A program made the translations under genes and the position numbers. A model generated the notes under the pieces. The model made no database searches, was not told where the DNA came from, and saw nothing but the letters and a program-made list of their open reading frames with translations. From assembly GCA_014529385.2 (NCBI GenBank), contig CM043962.1:91913180-91977179 (forward strand): DNA of 64,000 bases. The letters are read 5' to 3'. This document shows, in pieces, positions 63,849 through 64,000 of this stretch. Positions within the stretch are counted from its first letter, which is position 1. Each line of letters opens with the position of its first letter. This DNA comes from Adiantum capillus-veneris. Taxonomy: Eukaryota; Streptophyta; Polypodiopsida; Polypodiales; Pteridaceae.

Positions 63849-64000
63849 TGTGTGTGTGTAAAGACCGTGCAACCATACACGCATATGCAAACATTGGGTC
63901 CATGCAAATAGATAGGAAATAATTGTGTCCGTGTGCCTTCAAGACGGAGATCTTTTATGCTTCTGGTTTCTTGAAGTTGTGGTTGCTATTATTCTTGAGT
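63849..64000. other. Window end, unassigned
   Basis: A (GT)n run (63849-63860) and about 140 bases without a recognisable feature. Presumably still intron 4. Confidence 0.5.

Overview
This is nuclear plant DNA from a genome with very large, repeat-filled introns. The one host gene is a plastid adenylate kinase on the + strand, related to the Arabidopsis 'adenylate kinase 5, chloroplastic' type. Four exons are readable: 947-1246, 1361-1489, 1593-1727 and 34998-35144. All junctions are phase 0 with GT..AG borders. Introns 1 and 2 are about 0.1 kb, intron 3 is 33.3 kb, and no further exon could be recognised down to base 64000. The last part of the kinase and anything after it must lie in or beyond the last 28.9 kb. 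Very long introns, old and new Ty3/gypsy and Ty1/copia elements, many (CT)n and (CA)n tracts and the protein affinity fit a fern or another large-genome land plant. This assignment is inference, and the species cannot be read from the window.

Intron 3 (1728-34997) is a nest of retroelements. Outer, older debris at 2.9-8.2 kb comprises a Ty1/copia integrase relic, a Ty3/gypsy RT relic, an inverted LTR pair and a gag with its own primer-binding site. Next comes C1, a minus-strand Ty3/gypsy chromovirus (8393-33934). It is interrupted by a second element of the same family, C2 (11970-30981, 5-bp target duplication TATCA). C2 has been invaded by a third gypsy family (D, D2), which holds a Ty1/copia element E (16041-21323) on the + strand. 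C2 also carries a solo LTR with target duplication TGTTC.

Intron 4 (35145 to the end) holds F (39491-43523), a compact internally deleted gypsy element with both LTRs and target duplication TTGGA. It also holds chromovirus pieces G and H, head-to-head pieces I and J, a solo LTR, and four LINE 3' ends from at least two lineages.

No retroelement here looks fully competent. Frameshifts, stops, deletions and lost catalytic residues are common. The most interesting structural signals are four. First, an LTR core block of about 38 bp is shared by otherwise different LTR families. Second, a hairpin preceded by a splice-acceptor-like motif is conserved just before the polypurine tract. Third, LINE 3' ends carry an A-run followed by a (TG)n microsatellite. 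Fourth, element G contains a fold-back duplication (A-b'-A-B). I found no non-coding RNA gene, CRISPR array or evident new protein system. The protein annotations rest on motif recognition without database searches.
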